Assembly (NCBI GenBank): GCA_028335825.1 | Contig: JAIOKI010000007.1 | Span: 62,001 to 126,000, forward strand | Reading direction: 5' to 3' | Length of the DNA stretch: 64,000 nucleotides | Source of the DNA: Nosema muscidifuracis | Lineage: Eukaryota; Microsporidia; Nosematidae | Part shown: piece by piece, positions 1-12,002 of the stretch | Layout of the letters: each line of letters starts with the position of its first letter | Position numbering within the stretch: the stretch's first letter is position 1 | Made by a program: the position numbers and the translations under genes | Notes under the pieces: generated by a model | What the model saw: the letters and a program-made list of their open reading frames with translations, nothing else | What the model was told of the DNA's origin: nothing | Databases searched by the model: none

Positions 1-995
1 TCGTAAGTTTTTAACTTAGTTGTTTTATATTCAAAAGGTCTTTTTTCTTTCTTATTATCTTTATTTTCTTCTTTAGTATTTAAACATGATTCTTTCTTAT
101 TATCTTCTTTATAATTTAAATCTGATTCTTTCTTATAATTTTTATTTTTTTCTAGTTGTAATTGACATATATTAGATGAATCAATATTTTTATTTTTTTC
201 TTCTGAAATATCTTCTAAATATTTAATACAGTCATTAAAAAATTTAATTTCACTCTTATCAAAGGAATCAATTATATTTTTAAATCTAATTAAGCATTTT
301 TGATAAAATTCATCTGTACATTTTATTATCTCAATAAATACTTCTTGGTTAAATTTATTAAAATCGTTGATTTTCGAAATATAAAATGATTTTAAGTTAT
401 TATTTTCATCAACTATAATTTTCCAATGAAAAATTACGTGAAAAATATATTCAAAATTGGATTTCAATCTCAAATATTGATTATTATTCATTTTAAAAAT
501 CAGTTCGTAACAATCTATTTCCAATTTTCTTATCTTACTACTTACTTCATCAAACTTATCTAATAAGATATCTAAATAATCTATATAAGTACGAGAGATT
601 TCATCTATTAAATTCATACTAGTATTTTTATTTAACTTTAATGTCATATACAGATTATTTCCTAATAAATTGATATTTAAATCTATTTTCTGATTTATAA
701 TTATACTTGAATTAATTGTAGCAAAAAATCCATATTTATGTTTTTTCATAAAGTTTATTAGATCAGTATTTAATAAATTCTTATAATTTTTTTTCATATA
801 ATATTCAATATTTCCACTCTTGAATTATACACAAGATTTTGTTATTGGGTTTATAGCTGTAATCTTAAGATTATATCCATAAAATTCATTAATATCTACA
901 AAAATTAGTGTTTCATCTTTCGACTCATTATACATACTATATATTTTATAATTAGCAGTTGAATACACAAAAGATAGTATTATAAAAAACAACAT
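1..995 (-). pseudogene. Family A secreted/membrane protein, disrupted, 3' end outside window
   Basis: Reading on the minus strand from the ATG at 995 gives a hydrophobic start (MLFFIILSFVYSTANYKIYS) that closely resembles the signal peptides of the genes at 3795, 6474 and 8844. A CCCC tract lies just upstream of the ATG. The frame stays open to the window edge apart from one in-frame TAA at 825-827 (codon 57), so the copy is either a pseudogene or carries a base error. The body is Lys/Asn/Ile rich, and the part near the edge is charged (repeated KKES-like runs). Its C-terminus, where relatives have a membrane segment, is not in the window. Function is unknown. It is the outermost member of a four-gene same-strand array. 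Confidence 0.6.
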
Positions 996-2617
996 TATGG
1001 GGTATCAAATTAATCTTGATTTTTATATAAATTAATTGATAGTATTATCATTCAAATTAATTATATTTTTTTGTTATTATGATAATTAATGTACAAAAAA
1101 TAATATCTTTAGGTTATTCACTATTAATTTATAAATTAATCTATGGTTTATTAGGAAATTAATAAACAAAATTTATTAATATTATTATAGACCATTGATT
1201 CATTTAAATATCACTTTTTTGTATATTCAATACAATAAATAACTAATTAATATTCAAGAGTCACTGATTAATATCAAAATAAATTTGATTTATTTTTATA
1301 TGTGTTCTTGTTAAATTAAGAAAAATAGAATTAATTTGTGATGATTTGATTTTTTAAATATTATTTACTATTTATTGCTAATATTGAATAAGGAAAATTA
1401 CTAGTTGTCAATGTTATTTTTAAAAATGGTAAATGTTGTGAAAAAATTATTTTTATAGAAAAGACTTCTATTATTTATTTGAACAAAATTGAAGTATACA
1501 TACAAAAAAATATTGAAGGCAATGTTCGATATTTTGATCTTTAAAGCAGTCTAAGATTTCACAATAGTTTGTATACTTAATTTAGTAAAAAAATCTAATA
1601 ATGTTTATTCAATCTAGGATGTATTTTGAGAATATAGATTATCTGAAATAATTTTTTATAATGTATCTGGTTATATTATATCTAAAGATTTTCATTTATT
1701 TATAGTGATTCATCTAATTTCGTTTCAATTATATCTTTAATCTTTCTAGGGAAACTTTAATCGAAAATAACATTTTTTACTAGATGTTTCTAGTTTACTT
1801 TATTTTACAACTTTTTCAAGATGTATTTCTTTTATCTTTTTGTAATTTATTGATCTATACAAAATATATCCATGTTATTTATATGAAGCCACATTATTAT
1901 AAAACATAATATCAAAAACTATTTTTATGATAATCAATACAATCTAAAAAAAAGTAAATTTCTTTTACATTAACTTAATATAAGTTATGTTTTGCTTATT
2001 GAATCTCTAAAAACTTTAATTTTCTTTTTATAATTTTATCGATCATAAATATCATTTTTTTAATTTTGGTGAGATCAATTGGGAATTTATAACAAGGAAG
2101 TACCGTGAAAAATATAAAACCTATGTATATATTCAGTCAATTACTATAAGAATTTTTTAGAGAGTATATAATGAAAAATCAAAGATGTTAAGTAGAGTTT
2201 CATAAGGATATAAAATCTAAACTGACAGCTCAGATAACATCAGCACGATATCGTAAAAATATTAACAGAATAAATTTAATATTCTATTTCATTTTTGTTA
2301 TGCATTTGAATGCAATAGGAATTTTGAAATTTTAATATACTTGCAATAATTAGTAAATTGCTCACAATTTATTATTTTATTGAATAACTAAAATAATTGA
2401 AATTAAGGATTTTAAAAAGATATTTAAATCTAAATATTTTCAATTTACAAAGACTACTATGATGTCATTTGTTTTTCAATTATCTAATCAAACTTCAAAT
2501 ATATTTTTCTGTAAATATTGTAATGTCATTGTTATCAGTTTATTATATTATGTTTTAAATATAATTTAATTAAAAAATGATTTTTTTTCTTGATAAAAAT
2601 CTTTAAATAAAATTTAT
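996..2617. other. Gene-free AT-rich spacer
   Basis: No open frame with a CCC-type start was found. A slightly less AT-rich patch around 2070-2270 reads like eroded coding sequence on the plus strand, but no family could be recognised. Confidence 0.5.
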
Positions 2618-3795
2618 TTATTCATATTTAAATAAAAAAACCATAATAATAATAAAAAATACCCAGCAAGCATAATTTAAGAATACTGATGGAGTTACGT
2701 TAAAAATTGACTCAGATATATTATTTTTATCATTTTTTAGAATAGTAACATTCTCTTTATGACAATTATTATTTTTATCTGAATGAATATTGTTTGTATT
2801 GCATTCGAGAGAGTTCATTAGATCAATATCTTCATCATAATTACATTTTAAATTTTTATGATCTGATATATGTTCATCTTCATTCGTTCTAACTATATTT
2901 TCAGATTTTTTAAGTTTTTTTATTATATTTTTAATAGATAGATCATCGTTTTTCATTCGATCTAAAAGTTTAAAATCTTCTTTATTGTTTTTTAATTTTT
3001 CAGTAATTCCTTTTGATTTAAGAAATTTTTCAATGATTAGATGATGTTTACGACATTCTTGAAGTACTTCATATGCTTTTCTTATTGAAATATAACATTC
3101 ATTATATAATTTGTTATCATCTTTACTTACTCTATAAAATAAAGTATTACCTTTCCTATAATTTATATTTTTTAAACTTTCAATCTTCTCTAAAATTTTT
3201 GTAAATTTACCTTCGTATTTCGTCCATGAATCAAGCTCAGCATCAATATTTTTCAGATGATCATCAAGTTCTGTAAAATTCCAGAGGTTGGTTATTCTAC
3301 GTACATCAACACAATATTCTGTAATATAATCTATTTTTCTAATATAAATAAGAAAAAATTAAGCAGTTGATCGACGTGTTGAGGATGATAAACAGACATT
3401 TCAGTTATTAAGCAAAAATCTTCATTTACTTTAAATTTCAAATCAAAAGTAAAAATTTTATCCGATAGCTCTATTCTGAATCTTATTGTGTTATTACTGA
3501 TTTCTTCTTTTTTTAGTACAACTGTATAAACAGAATTTAATACATTTTCAAAAGATCCTAAAACTGATTCATTATTTAAACCTAAAAGAGATAGATCGAT
3601 TTGATCTTCTGTTTTCATCTTAACAAATTCTTTTAGTTCATTATTATTAGTAATACTATAGATTTTTAAATTGTAAGTAAATAAATCATGAACATATAAC
3701 ATAAACTTGAAATCGTTATTAGCTTTATCAAACATACTGTGTACTTGGAAATAAGCAGTGGTGTGTGCTAAACTTAATAAATTGAAAATAAGCAT
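2618..3795 (-). pseudogene. Family A secreted/membrane protein with one frameshift
   Basis: The ATG at 3795, with CCC at 3798-3800, opens a frame of 154 residues. It starts with a signal peptide (MLIFNLLSLAHTTAYFQVHS) and ends at a TAG at 3331-3333. The other frame continues at once and stays open to 2618, so the pair reads as one protein of about 392 residues that is one base short. The shift falls in a five-A run (minus strand, about 3334-3338). The join aligns with the intact relative at 5350-6474 in the stretch following the DQL motif, which supports a single gene. The C-terminus has one membrane segment (residues about 365-388) and a short charged tail. It could be a true pseudogene or a homopolymer sequencing error. 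Function is unknown. Confidence 0.65.
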
Positions 3796-5349
3796 ATGGG
3801 TAATAAAAAGAATATTATATATAAAATTTTTAATTTATATAAAAGTTCATAAATTTTTTTAATTAAGATTTATTTATTTTTTAATAGAAGAATAATATTA
3901 AAAAAAAATTAAATAAAATTTTTTTATAAATTAAAAAAATCATTTATAATTTTTTGACTAAAAATATAAATTAAAAAGATATGATTGAGTTATAGTTACT
4001 TGAATTATATTTTTTAAATTATTTTTTTTTCTATGACTCATTGACAGTAATTTAAAAATATGAAATATAATAATTTGTTAAATATTTAAAAAAATGTTGA
4101 CTAAATATTTATTACAATTTTCAATGAAAAAAATATACTAGCAATTATTGTTATGGAGTAGAAATTACTTTTATTGATAATTTAACAAAAATCAAGGAAT
4201 ACAATCGAACACATGGCAAAAAGACACTAGAAAATGATTACATTATCTTCACATGCTTCTCTGAAAAAAATACATTATTTATATAAAGTAAATAATTAAG
4301 ATGCTACTTTGTGCAACAGATAGTAGCTAATAAAAATGGTTTTGATAAAATACATCACTATTAAAATAGAATAAAGACTATTTAAAATAAATTAGATATA
4401 TTAGTCATTGATGAGAAGAATTACTAATAAATCTTACTTCACTTTGTGATCTGCAACAAATTGAGAAAATATTATGTTTTAGGATTTAAAACAAAAATAA
4501 TACTGTATGTTATCAAGTGAGATAATATAATGATAAAATACCATACAAAATACATAAACTTCGGAAGTTTCTGACCAAATTTAAGTGTATATCTAGTCAG
4601 TCGTTTTTAAAAAAATTCTCAAGAGAATCTTGATATAATACAAAAGAAGAAAGTTATGAAAATTTAAGTTCGATTGATGTAATGTGTGATATAGTAGATT
4701 CCTAGAATATACTGGCATAAATAGACCAAATAAATAAAATTTTTAATAGAGAATTATAGAGTTAAGCTTAAAATAAATGACACAAATAATAAAAAGGTTT
4801 TTTATTTTGTATAAATTTTATGATATGCACTGAGCAGATCATAAGAATAATTTCCAAATTGATGATAATTCAGTCAATAATTTTTAAAAACGCTTAAAAC
4901 GTATTTCGATTTATTTTAAGAGAAGAGAGGGATTAATAAAATAAAAAATTAATAAATTTCTAGAGCTTTTAAAGCTAAGAGAAAATTTACTATTAAATGT
5001 TATAAATCCTAAAAATAATAGACACATTTTTAAGTATCTATAATATATGTTTATATGTGTATTATCTTCCCTTGAATTAAAACTCTAATATAGATAAATA
5101 TAACTCGATGATTTTAACTTCTTATTTTCCACCAGCTAAATATTTTCAGATCTCAGAATGTGAGAATGTAATTAATTAGGGGTAAAAAATAAATTTAAAA
5201 AATATTCTATTATTACCTTTGAATATATAAATTTATCAACAGTGAACAAAATAGACTTATGATATATCACAATAAGGTTTTTATATTAAATCATTAAATA
5301 AATTTCTAATTTTTACAAGACTTTTTTATATATTAAACTTTAACTAAAT
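3796..5349. other. Gene-free spacer with possible eroded coding sequence
   Basis: No intact gene was found. Roughly 4190-5180 is less AT-biased than true spacers and has short plus-strand frames broken by many stops. It probably derives from a decayed gene or element, but no motif could be named. It ends with a hairpin-like stretch (about 5155-5180) resembling one at 11565-11600 beside a LINE 3' end. Confidence 0.35.
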
Positions 5350-6474
5350 TTATTTGCGGAAAAAACTAAACATCATACACAATATTACAATAAATAAAAA
5401 TATATAACTTATATTAACTACATTAAAACTGTTACTATTATCATTTTCATCAATATTATCATATTCTTCATCTGATTCTTCTTTTAGTTTTTTCTTATTA
5501 TTTATTTTATTATAGATCTTATTATATTTTTCTATTTGAATATCATGTTCTATTTCATTATCAGATTCGTTATTAATTTCTAAGGTTCGTTTTTGAATGA
5601 AAATTATTGGCCATGAATTTTTATCTGAAGTATCTAGAAATATCATATCATCATTATTTATATTTTTAATCGTTTTTTGAGTTACTTCTTTATGACTGAG
5701 TAATTTCATTAAATCTAACTGATATATTTTAAATTTTAAAAAACATCTGTATAACTTATATATCATATTATTACATGTTTTATACAAGCTTATTTCATCA
5801 TTCTTTAATTTAAAACTCTTTTCTGGATTGTTATCGTATTTAACATTTTTTAAACTTTCAATCTTCGCTAAATCATCTTGGTAATCTTTAAGATAGCCAT
5901 CATAAACGTTATTTAACGTGTTCATACCTAAAGTTTCTTTATAGAGTTCTACATATTGTTGTTTTTCTATTATAGAACGAACCTGATTAAAATACGTTAT
6001 TATATATTGTATTTTATCATGTAAAAAGCTACACCAATTAGATAATTGGTCAATATAAAAAGGATAATAGTAGTATATTATTGATATTAATTTGAAATTT
6101 GTAGAGGAATCAACTTCTAGTTCATGTAATACTTGATCGTTTATATATTTAAATTGAATCATCATCTTTTTATCTTTCAATTCCTTATTATCAACTACAA
6201 TATAAAATACTACATATATTGAAGTTTCAAGTGATTTCGATTCTTCATCGTCATATTCCTCTTTATAATTTTCATCTTTTAGAATATCTCCCTGTGTTTT
6301 CAGAAATTCTATTGATTCCTTTTCTTGATTAATATAGAACATCTTTAAATCATGTGCAAATAAATTATGCACAAATATTCGAATATAAATTCTATCCTTA
6401 TTAGTATCATACTTTTGATATACTTTATAATATACAGTACTATAAACAAAATATAATAAAGTAAAACACAACAT
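5350..6474 (-). CDS. Family A secreted/membrane protein, the only intact copy
   Basis: A 374-residue protein of unknown function. The start is fixed by CCC two bases upstream of the ATG. Residues 1-16 form a signal peptide (MLCFTLLYFVYSTVYY). The body has a conserved N-terminal motif shared with the neighbours (YYKVY, then VHNLFAHDLK at about 34-43), followed by a helical Lys/Asp/Asn-rich region. Residues about 350-370 form a C-terminal membrane segment with a short basic tail (FFRK). The predicted topology is type I, with the bulk outside the cytosol. An acidic, low-complexity stretch precedes the membrane segment (about 300-345). It lies in tandem with disrupted paralogues on both sides, which suggests a multigene surface or secreted family under birth-and-death turnover. 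Confidence 0.8.
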   Translation of the reverse strand: MLCFTLLYFVYSTVYYKVYQKYDTNKDRIYIRIFVHNLFAHDLKMFYINQEKESIEFLKTQGDILKDENYKEEYDDEESKSLETSIYVVFYIVVDNKELKDKKMMIQFKYINDQVLHELEVDSSTNFKLISIIYYYYPFYIDQLSNWCSFLHDKIQYIITYFNQVRSIIEKQQYVELYKETLGMNTLNNVYDGYLKDYQDDLAKIESLKNVKYDNNPEKSFKLKNDEISLYKTCNNMIYKLYRCFLKFKIYQLDLMKLLSHKEVTQKTIKNINNDDMIFLDTSDKNSWPIIFIQKRTLEINNESDNEIEHDIQIEKYNKIYNKINNKKKLKEESDEEYDNIDENDNSNSFNVVNISYIFLFIVILCMMFSFFRK

Positions 6475-7864
6475 TAGGGTTATGTAAATTAAATCTTTTA
6501 TATGATAATTTAATATAAATTATTAAAGTTTGAAGTTTAACATCTTATATTAAAAAGTATATTTCCGTATTAAATCAGAAAATCTTAGATGTATTATATA
6601 TATCTAACTTTTTGATAATTATTTTTTTTGAGATATTTAACTTAAATTAAATTAATTTTGTTATATTGATTGATATAAAAAAAATATCCATTAGAAAATC
6701 AATAAATTATTTATAAAAATTATACAATATTTTAATCAATTATTCACATTAATATGTTATATTACTCTTTTTAAATACAAATAAAATTATAATTAATTAA
6801 TATGACTGTAGAGAGATTTAACAGAAATGAAAAAAGAAGTTGAAATTTTATTATTTAAAAGTTCTTAAAAGACAATTTTTGTTGATTAATGATACAGTAA
6901 CATCAGTAAATTAAAATTTTAATAATTGTTTTACTGTAAAGAAATAAAAGTATTCAAGTTGAAGAAATAAAGACTGAAATAACAGTTAAGTTTAGAAGAG
7001 ATGTTTTCTAAATTTAAAAAAATATCATAAAAATAGATAAACTATAAGTCTTACATATAGTTTAATAATGAATAATAACATTGAAATTTGATATACTGAG
7101 AAAATATAAACCTTTAAGTTCTATATATATAAAAATCAAAGCGTATGTTATGTAAAAATCAAAGCATAAGAAATGTAAAAATATTTATTAGTCATAAAAA
7201 CCCTTATGATATTTTATTTATATTTAAGATTTATAATTCATCTCTATATTTTCTTTTATTTAATCATAATATATTTTAGAGTAGGAATTATCTATTGAAC
7301 CTTAAAATTATTTTATTTTAATTATATTAACGATTAATAAAATTGTGGTATCCTATTGTGAAATAGATCTCCAGTATAGATTTTATTGAATTATATTTAT
7401 TATTTAATTCTTTCATACCCATCTCTTTATAAATTTTCTTATATATTTTTTAGATGACGTGTAGAAATAAACAAAAGAAAAATAAAAATAATTATGTGGT
7501 TTACCACAGAATCATCAACCTTATTTAAAGTAATTGAACAGTTTTATTGATTCAACATCTTTTTTATTTTTTCTTTTACTTTATTAATTTACACAAAAAT
7601 ATTCTCAGCTCTTTAAAGAATCACTAACTATTTTTTTTATATCAAATATTTATACATAACATGTTTTCTTTTTACTAATTATTAATATGATATATATAAA
7701 TTAAAAATAGTTATGATTTTAAAAAATCTTAATGTATTATTCTTCTGATTAATTATCTTTAAAATAACAAATCAAAATATTTCTTTATTTAAATAAATTA
7801 TTTTTTAATTTAACAATTTTAGATTAAAAATAACTAAAATATAAACAAAATGTTTTTAAATAAT
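6475..7864. other. Gene-free AT-rich spacer
   Basis: No supported gene or repeat was seen. Short unrelated frames only. Confidence 0.5.
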
Positions 7865-8844
7865 TTAATATATAGTACTTAAATAATAAATACCATAAGT
7901 AATAATGCATAAAACTGATACAGTAATACTTACTTCAATAAAATTATTAGGTTCTTTAACAACATATTCTTTCTTGTCTTTTTTAGACTTACTAGTTAAG
8001 TCATTATAACAACATTCTGTATTAATGAATTCATTAAGTACTGATTTTTGAATTTCCTTACGAATATTGCTATCTGGTTCTAGATCAGTTATATAACTGT
8101 ATAATGCTTGTATTATATATCTTATTTTCATAAGAGTATCTTTGATAGTTCTTAAGGAATTATACAACTCTTGCTCAAATAAATCGGAATTTTCAGATAA
8201 TTTATAAGAAAAATATTTTTCTAAATCTTCTGAAAATTTATCTTCATCTTTAGTATCATATAAATCCATAATATTTTTAAGTTCTATATTTGTTTCTGAT
8301 ATTAAAGACTGTAACTGGTTAATCCTTTTTTTATATTCTTCATTGATTGATTGATTATCTATTTTATGATTCTCTAAAATAAATCGTTTTATTGTTTTAA
8401 ATTTGTTAATTATTAACTTAACTTTTTTTTCAAAAAAACTTTGTTCACATAAAGCTATCTTTAAAGAATGCGTTTGATTAGATTCAATAGAAAATCTAAT
8501 TTCTTGAGAAAATTTTATAACATCAGACTTAATCGATATTGTCCCATTTGAAAAATCATCATTTTTAACTGATGTACTAACAAATCATATCTAGAAATGT
8601 CATTTAAATCTACACTATCAATACTAATATTATATAATTTCAAATATTCTTGTTTTTCTATTACTTTATCAAACTTGAATGATTCATTTTTTATATCAAT
8701 AGTAAAATCTGTTTGAAAATCTTCAGTGTAAAGCTTTGATAAGAAACATGTAACAATAAACTGGGTACTGTTAGAATCATAATTTATATTATAAAAGAAA
8801 TTTGTTGTAGAATAAATCAACTTACAACAAAGAAATAATTTCAT
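7865..8844 (-). pseudogene. Family A-like secreted/membrane protein with one frameshift
   Basis: The ATG at 8844 with CCC at 8849-8851 opens 109 residues, starting with a hydrophobic signal (MKLFLCCKLIYSTTNFFYN) like the other family A members. From about 8586 the reading continues in another frame, open to 7865. Adding one T in the run near 8582-8585 would give a continuous protein of about 326 residues. The second part is helical and charged and ends with a membrane segment (about 300-322) and a short tail. This is the third of four array members with a single disrupting change. A sequencing error in a T run cannot be excluded. Confidence 0.6.
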
Positions 8845-10288
8845 ATTAGGGTTAAAATTTCAAAACTATAATTTTTTTAATTATTATTTCTAGAAAATAA
8901 CAACTTCATTTTATTAATACAGCTTCAAAAAATAAAATAGAAAAATTGTTGATAATTAGATAAAATAGCTTTTATTGTATTTGCGAGATTCTTTGAATTC
9001 TTTTAACATAAACAGGTCAAATATTAACGGCTTACGTGTTTATATTATAATTATCAAAAAATAGTTAGGTATTAAAATTGATTTATAACATTTTGAAAGC
9101 TATAATTTTGTTGAATCTTTGAGTAAAAAATAATTAAAGAGGTAAAGTTGTCAGATGATAAAAATAAATAGTATATTTGAGTGTTTAAAGAAGTTCTGTA
9201 ATCACAGAAGATATACAAGATCAGTTCAATATAATTTAATTGTTATTTAGCAATGTACCTTTTTAAAGAGGCTATTTTAAAAGTATCTAAAATATTTAAA
9301 TTTGATCTTACTAAAATTTCTTTATTCATCTAATTCATTTGCTCTATTGTTTTTTTAGTTCTTCTATTATTAGTTTTATCAATTATTAATTTATTTAGTG
9401 ATTTTATTAGGAGCATAGATAGTAATACTTGCAAATTACAATATTTAAGTACTCTTCGAAAAGAAGAATAATTTATAAATTTAAGTTAGTTTAAACTTTT
9501 TACGTTTTTAGAATGAGAATAAAATTTTGAAATTAGGGATAGAGAATAAGTAAATCTTCTAAATATATTTATACTAATTAAAATATTTTCCGTAATCAAA
9601 AAAAGAAATGTATTTATAGACAAAGTAGCAATCGAAATAAATTCAACAATAATTTTTAATAGATTGTATCTCTTGATCTTACTTATTCATATCAGAACAT
9701 TAAATAAATACGTTGGATTTAGAAGAAGTTATCAAAAAAAATGGAATGAATTCATTATAGATTATTGTAAAAAAAATAATTAAATGTCATTATTAAGTAT
9801 TATAAGAAATTATATTTCCATATACATATGATTTAAACAAATCGAGTAGATCTAATTTTTATAATATTTATTATATACATATTAAGTCATAAAAAGTAAG
9901 TTTTAGTTAATAGTAGTATAGCTCTATAAATACAATCAATTTTCTAATTATATATTTTGTATTTGTTAATATTTAATTATTTTTCCTATGTTTGAAATCA
10001 TCATTTTATATTTTTTCAAAATTAACACGATTTTTAAGTAGTACTTTGTTTTCTATTTCATACTTCTGATATAATATTTTAATTCCATTAAAGATTTATC
10101 ACATAAAAGTGTAGGTTAAAATATTTTTAAACCTAGTTAACTTAATAAAAAATATTGTTACACAAGTATGTCAAATTTTTTTTGTGATTTTTAAGATATT
10201 TAGAATTTTATTTGTTTGTTTTTTAATTAAAATAAGTATACTTTAACAAATTATAAATATAAAAAAATATAATCAAAGACATATTTAA
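8845..10288. other. Gene-free AT-rich spacer
   Basis: No open frame with supporting signals was found. Nothing recognisable is in this stretch. Confidence 0.45.
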
Positions 10289-10405
10289 TCAGAAATACCC
10301 ATCAAAAGATTCATCAGAAGATTCTACAGTTTCTTTTTTCTTATTTTTATTTTTAACAGTAAATACATTCAATACAAATATAGACAATATAAAAGTGAAA
10401 TTCAT
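10289..10405 (-). CDS. Possible 38-residue secreted peptide
   Basis: The minus-strand ATG at 10405 opens 38 codons. Residues 1-17 look like a signal peptide (MNFTFILSIFVLNVFTV). They are followed by a lysine cluster and an acidic, Ser-rich tail ending in DGYF. There is no CCC tract at the start, so support is weaker than for the other genes. It could instead be the surviving 5' end of a decayed secreted-protein gene, which would fit the many disrupted secreted genes around it. Confidence 0.3.
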   Translation of the reverse strand: MNFTFILSIFVLNVFTVKNKNKKKETVESSDESFDGYF

Positions 10406-10805
10406 ATTTTATCTATTTTTTTCTTTATTTATATACCTGAAATCCAATAATCTTTCTATGTGATATATTAAAAATCAAGAGATGATTGATACGTATATTC
10501 TACTTAATATTATAAAATTAGCAAATTAAAAAAGACTAGTTGATCAAAATTAAAGGGAAAGGGTTAATTGAAAAATTTTAATTTTATCATTTATCTTAAT
10601 ATTTTTAAAAGATATCACGTGTTTTTAGCAATGATTTTAGAAAAAATCAATTTTAATTAAAATTAATAGTAGAGTTTTGAATTATGATTTTTTAGAAATC
10701 TAAGTGAAAGTATTTATGACACATTATCCCTTAAATTTGACTGATAATTACGTGATTTATTTTATAATCTAAAATCAAATACAATTAAACAATAACTTTA
10801 TTATA
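10406..10805. other. AT-rich spacer
   Basis: Nothing recognisable was seen before the LINE remnant begins. Confidence 0.4.
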
Positions 10806-11425
10806 GAAGCACTATTGTGTGCTCTTCAAGATAGATGCTTATTGTTAGAAAAAGGAGGTAAATGTTATAATTGTAATGACGAAATAAAAACAGTAGATCA
10901 TATGACAGAATAATAAATCACGAATGCATGAAAAGACATAATTAGGTGCTCAAATGTTAACACATGAATCTTTGCCATCAGTATAATATTACTACTAATT
11001 AAAAGATAAGAAGCCATTCGGTTCAGAAATGTATAACTAACAAAAAAGTAAAAATAAGTTAGACACACGAATACAATCTGAGTAAAAATATAATAATCCA
11101 AACATATATACGTGCTCGATAATATTAAATAAGAAAAGAAATTTTATTCATTGAGGTAGGAATCAGTTCGTTTAATAATTTATGAACTGTTGAAGTGGGG
11201 AAGAAATAAAAATACGACATACAGCTAACCACTTTAGCTCAGTACACAAATATAAAACTCGAAATATTTCTTAAGTGATAGCAAAATTATACAGACAACA
11301 CAAGACGAAGCTAGATTTGGACAAAAAGTAGAGATATATGTTCAATACAGGGTGCTTAAAATGACTCTTGAAGCTTAACAATGCAAAGTCGTAGAAGAAG
11401 TTCTAAATATGCAAGAAGTAACTTA
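10806..11425 (+). mobile_element. Decayed LINE fragment: 3' (endonuclease) end of an R2-like non-LTR element
   Basis: Plus-strand reading gives CALQDR, a CYNC zinc-knuckle half followed by KTVDHM, then KRHN, RSHSVQ, ILFIEVGIS, KYD and finally VEIYVQ and VLKMTLE. These occur in the order found at the C-terminus of microsporidian non-LTR retrotransposon proteins, which resemble R2 in carrying a zinc knuckle and a PD-(D/E)XK-type endonuclease after the reverse transcriptase. Many stops and shifts break the frame, so it is an old, 5'-truncated copy. The same C-terminal motifs occur on the opposite strand at 29.4-29.85 kb. Confidence 0.7.
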
Positions 11426-12002
11426 AAAACGATTAAATAAACAATTTGACTTTGAAAAGATGATTATTTGGCTTACATAGATTCTCATCGAAAAATATCT
11501 ACGTAATGTGGCCAAATATCATAAATGTTACACAAAATTTTTATAAATATACTATCTAAAGATTTTCATTCTAAGAATGGGAATGTACTACTAGGGGTTT
11601 AAATTTTATTTGTCAGTTAAATAAAAAATGAATTATTCTTAAACTAAGTAAAAAATTTAAAAATAATTAAATGCAACAACAATTAGAAAAATAAATCTCT
11701 AATTTAATTTTCCATTTCTTTAATACTTTTCTCATTCTGTATGACAATATTAAATTTTTACTTAAATAAAACTTTAACATAAAAATTTAATTTTGAGTAT
11801 CATTGTTTATTTAAATTAAGAGTGTTGCACTTTAGTAATTTTGTACGCAATGAAACAATAAGACAGTGAAAATAGTTAAATTCTGCTTGAAGAACATAAA
11901 AAAATAAATACAATAAAGATCTTAAGATATTATTTTATACATCAATTATTTAATAATGTATTTTTAATTAATTAATAAATACTTAAAGTTAAGATAAATT
12001 GT
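11426..12002. other. LINE 3' flank and AT-rich spacer
   Basis: Directly after the LINE coding remnant, about 11565-11600 holds an inverted-repeat stretch (ATTCTAAGAAT) and GAATGTACTACTAGGGG, probably the 3' untranslated end of the element. The remainder is plain AT-rich sequence. Confidence 0.35.

Noticed and set aside
10898-11101. 67-codon minus-strand frame
   Set aside because: Antisense of the LINE remnant, no CCC tract.
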